Shown here in pieces: positions 60,869 to 64,000 of a DNA stretch of 64,000 nt. Location of the stretch: NCBI RefSeq assembly GCF_014303395.1, contig NZ_CP060298.1, forward strand, positions 2,995,001 through 3,059,000, written 5' to 3'. Numbering within the stretch: the stretch's first letter is position 1; each line of letters begins with the position of its first letter. Below the pieces are notes generated by a model. That model did not search any database. It had not been told where the DNA came from and worked only from the letters and a program-made list of their open reading frames with translations. Source of the stretch: Nakamurella sp. PAMC28650. GTDB lineage: Bacteria > Actinomycetota > Actinomycetes > Mycobacteriales > Nakamurellaceae. The position numbers were made by a program, and so were the translations under genes.

Positions 60869-61531
60869 ATGGAAATCATCTCGGGTTCGCAACCTGCGTC
60901 GACTCCGAGTGTGGAAGGCCAGGCCTGCTCCGGAGTTCGTCTGGAGCTCAAACGGAACATTCCCGATCTGGCGTGGGTCGACGGGGCGTGGTGGCCTCGA
61001 ACCACCGATCTGACTGCGGAGTTGCCGCCGCTGCTGACAGCGCTGTTCGACCGGGTCGGAACCGCTGCGATGGTTGGCTATCAACTCAACGCCTGGAACT
61101 TTGCCGAGCCTCACCTGGACACCGTGATCGGAAGGGTCGTTCTGCAGGGATTCACCGGCGATGACCTGCAGACCGTTCTGGTCGTCGGCACGGACGGACA
61201 GCGGCTCACCCTGCTCGTCATTCCCCCGGGGACCGGGAACGCCACCGCCTTGGGCGCGCTGCAAGCGGTAGCCCGGCCGACCTCGGCCCCCAACCGTCCA
61301 CGGAGTCACAGCGACGGGGCGATCGAGCAGTCATTGGAGGAAGTGGCGAAAAGGTTGGCCGACCTGGGGCGCCGGACCGACGAGCGGACCGAGAACATCG
61401 CGCGGTGGGTACAGGAGGCGGGCCGAGAGTTCGTCAACGCACCGGTTCAAGCATTCGTACCAATTCTGGTCGAGCACATCGTCCGTCAAAAGCTCGGTCC
61501 CTCTGCCCGGACTGCCATTGCCGAACCGTGA
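60869..61531 (+). CDS. DUF5994 protein with C-terminal three-helix-bundle domain
   Basis: 220 residues (GAGAAGGGC upstream). Residues 1-130 are DUF5994-like (LAWVDGAWWPRTTDLTAELP, LLVIPPGTG). The last ~70 (IEQSLEEVAKRLADLGRRTD, APVQAFVPILVEHIVRQKL) match the three-helix-bundle dimerization domain usually found as separate small proteins, so this is a fusion. Function unknown. Confidence 0.75.
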   Translation: MEIISGSQPASTPSVEGQACSGVRLELKRNIPDLAWVDGAWWPRTTDLTAELPPLLTALFDRVGTAAMVGYQLNAWNFAEPHLDTVIGRVVLQGFTGDDLQTVLVVGTDGQRLTLLVIPPGTGNATALGALQAVARPTSAPNRPRSHSDGAIEQSLEEVAKRLADLGRRTDERTENIARWVQEAGREFVNAPVQAFVPILVEHIVRQKLGPSARTAIAEP

Positions 61532-61581
61532 CGTGAGTGTGGCGCCGCCGGCCCACAGATCGCGCGGGGGACACTGATGGG

Positions 61582-64000
61582 GTGAGCAATCGTCCGGTGG
61601 AACCCGAGATGCCGTTTGATGTGTTGGGCATCGTCGCGGCGGCCACGGATCGGGTGTTCGAGAACTTGACGGCGTTGGCGGGCAGCTTGTGCGGCGTGCC
61701 GCTCGCTGCCGTCGGCGTCGTCGACCGGGGTCGGGAGTACTTCGCTGCAACCACAGGATCGCTGGTGATGGGCCATCACGACGGCAGTTCCTTCTGCTCC
61801 CACGTCATGGCCGGCCGAGAGGCTTTCGAGGTCGTCGATGCCGCCGCCGACGACCGGTTCCGCCTGGCGCCGTTCGTGACGTCGGCGCCGTGGGTGCGTT
61901 TTTGCGCCGGCGCCCCGATGATCCTTGGCGACGGGTCCATCGTCGGGGCGTTGTGCGTCATGGACGTGGTGCCACGTCGTCTGACTAACGACCAGCGTCG
62001 CGACCTGGTGAGGCTGGCCGCTCAGCTGGCCAGCCAGCTGGAACTGCGGTGGCGCAACGCTGCACTCGCAGCGGCGCAGATCGCCCAGCTCCGTGATCGG
62101 CAGGCCCTGGACGGGGTGGTCCAGCAGACCGACGTGATGATCTACGCCAAAGATCTGGCTGGCCGGTTCATCCTGGCCAACCCGGTGCTGGAGGCCACCC
62201 TCGCGGTACCGGGCGGACTGTTGGGGCGCCGCGATGACGAACTGTTCACCGCCGAGATGGCGGATGTCCTCCGTAGCAACGACATCGCAGTCGCCACTGA
62301 ACGGGTCCGGCAGGAGTTCGAGGAAAACCTCGCTCACCCCGATGGTTCGGTGCATGTGTACCGTTCCACCAAGTTCCCGCTGCTCGATGACCAGCAGCAG
62401 GTCTACGGCATCGCCGGGGTGTCCACCGACGTCACCGAGTTGATCACCACCCGGGCCGCCCTGGCCGAGTCCGAGCAGCGGTGGCGGGCCCTGGTGGAGC
62501 ACTCGCCGGTGGCGGTCGCGGTGATCGGCGGCGACGGACGGTTCTGCTACGCCAATCCAGAAGCGGTGGCCCTCTACGGCGGGACGGTCGTCTCCGACGT
62601 CGAAGGTCAGCCGGCGCGGGATTTCGTCGACGCCCAGGATCGCGAGGAGATCGGTGGCCTGTTCCAGGCCGTGCTGGCCGGTGGCCCACCGGTGCGCGGC
62701 CGTCGTTGGCGGTTGCGGCAACTGGGCGGCCGACACCGGACGGTCGAGATCAACGCGGTGGGTGTGCTTCATCGGGGTGCCCCCGCCGTGCAGGTCGAGG
62801 TGCGGGACGTCAGCATCCAGGCCGCTGCCCAGAAGGAACTGCAGGACTCCGAGCGCCGTTTTCACGCTGTCTTCAACGACAGTCCGGTGGCCATGGCGCT
62901 TTCGGACGAGCAGGGGCGATGGGTGGAGACGAACGCCGCCTTCGGGGTCCTGCTGGGTGTCCCGCCCACCGATCTCATCGGCAAGACGGCGCTGCAGTAC
63001 GCCCACCCCGAGGACCACCACCTGATCGACGGTTCCGAGCAGGGCCAGCAGGACAGTCCGGACCGGGTACACCGCCTGGAGGTGAGATTCATCAGGCCCG
63101 ACAGCACCATTCGGTGGGCCTGGGTCAGCATCACCGCCACTCCCGGGCCCGAGGGCCGGTCCTGGACGCTGGCCATCGTGCAGGACATCACCACCAGGAA
63201 GGCGGCGGAGGAGGCGTTGCGCCAATCGGACTCAGATCTGGCGGCGATCGCCACGGTGACTCGCTCGGTGCAGGCCGGGCTCGATCCGCGGCCGGCCGTG
63301 GTGCAGGCCATCAAGGCCCTTTCCGGCGCCTCCACCGTGGCGATGCTGGAGCCCTCCGACCCGCAGACGCTCGAGGTCACCGCCTCGGCCGGCAGGGAAG
63401 CCGTCGGCATCGCGGTGTCCCTGCTCGATCTGTCGATGACCGCAACGGTGTGGCGCACCGGGGAGGAGGTTTTTCTCTCCGACGCTGCCGACAATCCCAT
63501 CGTCAACCCGGCGCTGCTCGCATTGGACGGCACGATCAGCGCACTGTGGCAGCCGGTGGTGGTTCAGGGCCAGGTCCAGGCCATGCTGAATGTGACATGG
63601 CAACACCGCGTCGCGGATTTCAGCGATCGCGCAGTGCGGTCGGTGGCCATGGTCGCCAATGAAGCGGGCGTGGCCATGCACGCTGTGCAGATGCAGCAGG
63701 AGCTGCAACGCTCGGCGCTGACCGACCCGCTGACCGGTTCGCTCAATCGTCGGGCCTGGGATGAGCAGATGGCGCAGATGGTCGATCAGGTCCGGGCGGG
63801 CGGTCAGGTGCTGACCGTGGCGCTGGTGGATCTGGACCACTTCAAGGTCTACAACGACACCTACGGCCACGGTGCCGGGGACATCCTGCTCCGTGATTTC
63901 GCCGACGCAGCACGGGAGTCGTTGCGGCACACCGATGTCTTCGCCCGCTGGGGCGGGGAGGAATTCATCGTCGCCATTCCCGGCGCCACCGAAGCCCAGG
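61582..64000 (+). CDS. GAF-PAS-PAS-PAS-GAF-GGDEF protein, cut by the window end
   Basis: At least 806 codons from GTG 61582, still open at 64000. Order: GAF (~1-150, FCSHVMAGREAFEVVDAAAD), three PAS domains (~170-300, 305-420, 430-545; e.g. MALSDEQGRWVETNAAFGVL), a second GAF (~555-690), and GGDEF with ARWGGEEFIVAIPG at about 788-797. Expected diguanylate cyclase integrating several signals. An EAL domain, if any, would lie beyond the window. Confidence 0.9.
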   Translation, partial: MSNRPVEPEMPFDVLGIVAAATDRVFENLTALAGSLCGVPLAAVGVVDRGREYFAATTGSLVMGHHDGSSFCSHVMAGREAFEVVDAAADDRFRLAPFVTSAPWVRFCAGAPMILGDGSIVGALCVMDVVPRRLTNDQRRDLVRLAAQLASQLELRWRNAALAAAQIAQLRDRQALDGVVQQTDVMIYAKDLAGRFILANPVLEATLAVPGGLLGRRDDELFTAEMADVLRSNDIAVATERVRQEFEENLAHPDGSVHVYRSTKFPLLDDQQQVYGIAGVSTDVTELITTRAALAESEQRWRALVEHSPVAVAVIGGDGRFCYANPEAVALYGGTVVSDVEGQPARDFVDAQDREEIGGLFQAVLAGGPPVRGRRWRLRQLGGRHRTVEINAVGVLHRGAPAVQVEVRDVSIQAAAQKELQDSERRFHAVFNDSPVAMALSDEQGRWVETNAAFGVLLGVPPTDLIGKTALQYAHPEDHHLIDGSEQGQQDSPDRVHRLEVRFIRPDSTIRWAWVSITATPGPEGRSWTLAIVQDITTRKAAEEALRQSDSDLAAIATVTRSVQAGLDPRPAVVQAIKALSGASTVAMLEPSDPQTLEVTASAGREAVGIAVSLLDLSMTATVWRTGEEVFLSDAADNPIVNPALLALDGTISALWQPVVVQGQVQAMLNVTWQHRVADFSDRAVRSVAMVANEAGVAMHAVQMQQELQRSALTDPLTGSLNRRAWDEQMAQMVDQVRAGGQVLTVALVDLDHFKVYNDTYGHGAGDILLRDFADAARESLRHTDVFARWGGEEFIVAIPGATEAQ

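Noticed and set aside
1-64000. tRNA or rRNA genes
   Set aside because: No clover-leaf or conserved T-loop (GGTTCGANTCC) segments recognised on either strand.

Overview
The window is high-GC DNA with dense, tightly packed genes, frequent GTG/TTG starts, 1-4 bp stop/start overlaps, and many genes whose -10-like hexamer (TAnnnT) sits only 5-8 nt before the start codon, as in leaderless transcripts. With the protein families seen (DUF1707, DUF5994, three-helix-bundle dimerization domain, TIGR03083-like MDMPI protein, ANTAR, MFS/TetR pairs) this points to a free-living Actinomycetota chromosome, plausibly a Nakamurella-like lineage. The genus is an inference from gene style, not from a marker gene. 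No tRNA, rRNA, insertion sequence, prophage or CRISPR array was recognised.

Layout. 1-4238: end of a six-hairpin glycosidase-like protein, a MarR/azoreductase divergent pair with twin palindromic operators, a small hypothetical gene and a DUF1707 protein. 4604-8168: two cyclic-di-GMP genes, a GAF-GGDEF-EAL protein and a GAF-EAL gene broken by a one-base frameshift. 8176-18586: a catabolic island. A TetR gene is divergent from a six-gene run (type I extradiol dioxygenase, FAH-family hydrolase, FAD monooxygenase, SDR, cytochrome P450, hotdog thioesterase); a second TetR gene faces an MFS transporter with a very large repeat-containing loop. 18746-25195: small proteins, an SDR coupled to a thioredoxin-like [2Fe-2S] protein without a canonical start codon, an aldo/keto reductase, a spermidine-synthase-like protein, a GAF-ANTAR regulator and a GNAT. 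25192-31084: a membrane diguanylate cyclase, an MDMPI-like protein, a NatAB-type ABC exporter, an XRE-cupin regulator and a PAT-like acetyltransferase.

31752-39650: Kup potassium transporter, a LacI regulator with a Gfo/Idh/MocA-aldo/keto reductase fusion behind a perfect 16-bp operator, and an orphan AceE-like thiamine-diphosphate enzyme. 39699-44349: another diguanylate cyclase, a striking 71-bp tandem repeat array, an MFS exporter, and a secreted GH26-like glycanase with a pentapeptide-repeat linker. 44381-45664: a small regulon in which an HTH protein, a Clp-N-domain protein and a DUF1772 membrane protein are driven by two nearly identical promoter/operator modules. 45808-51149: an ABC exporter with a lipoprotein, then a secreted YncE/phosphoesterase. 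51221-58451: VOC/AraC genes, NmrA/TetR divergent pair, a GT1 glycosyltransferase, and a membrane protein-small protein-ChrB-like operon, a decayed copy of part of which lies at 51221-51460. 58641-64000: a non-canonical pyruvate-kinase-like protein, a DUF5994/three-helix-bundle protein, and a multi-PAS/GAF diguanylate cyclase cut by the window end.

Themes: five c-di-GMP proteins in 64 kb, many local repressor/operator pairs readable directly from palindromes, and several unusual architectures. Nothing here is a demonstrated new system; the strongest candidates for one are the HTH/Clp-N/DUF1772 regulon, the COG4280-like/ChrB operon, the noncanonical pyruvate-kinase-like gene and the 71-bp array.
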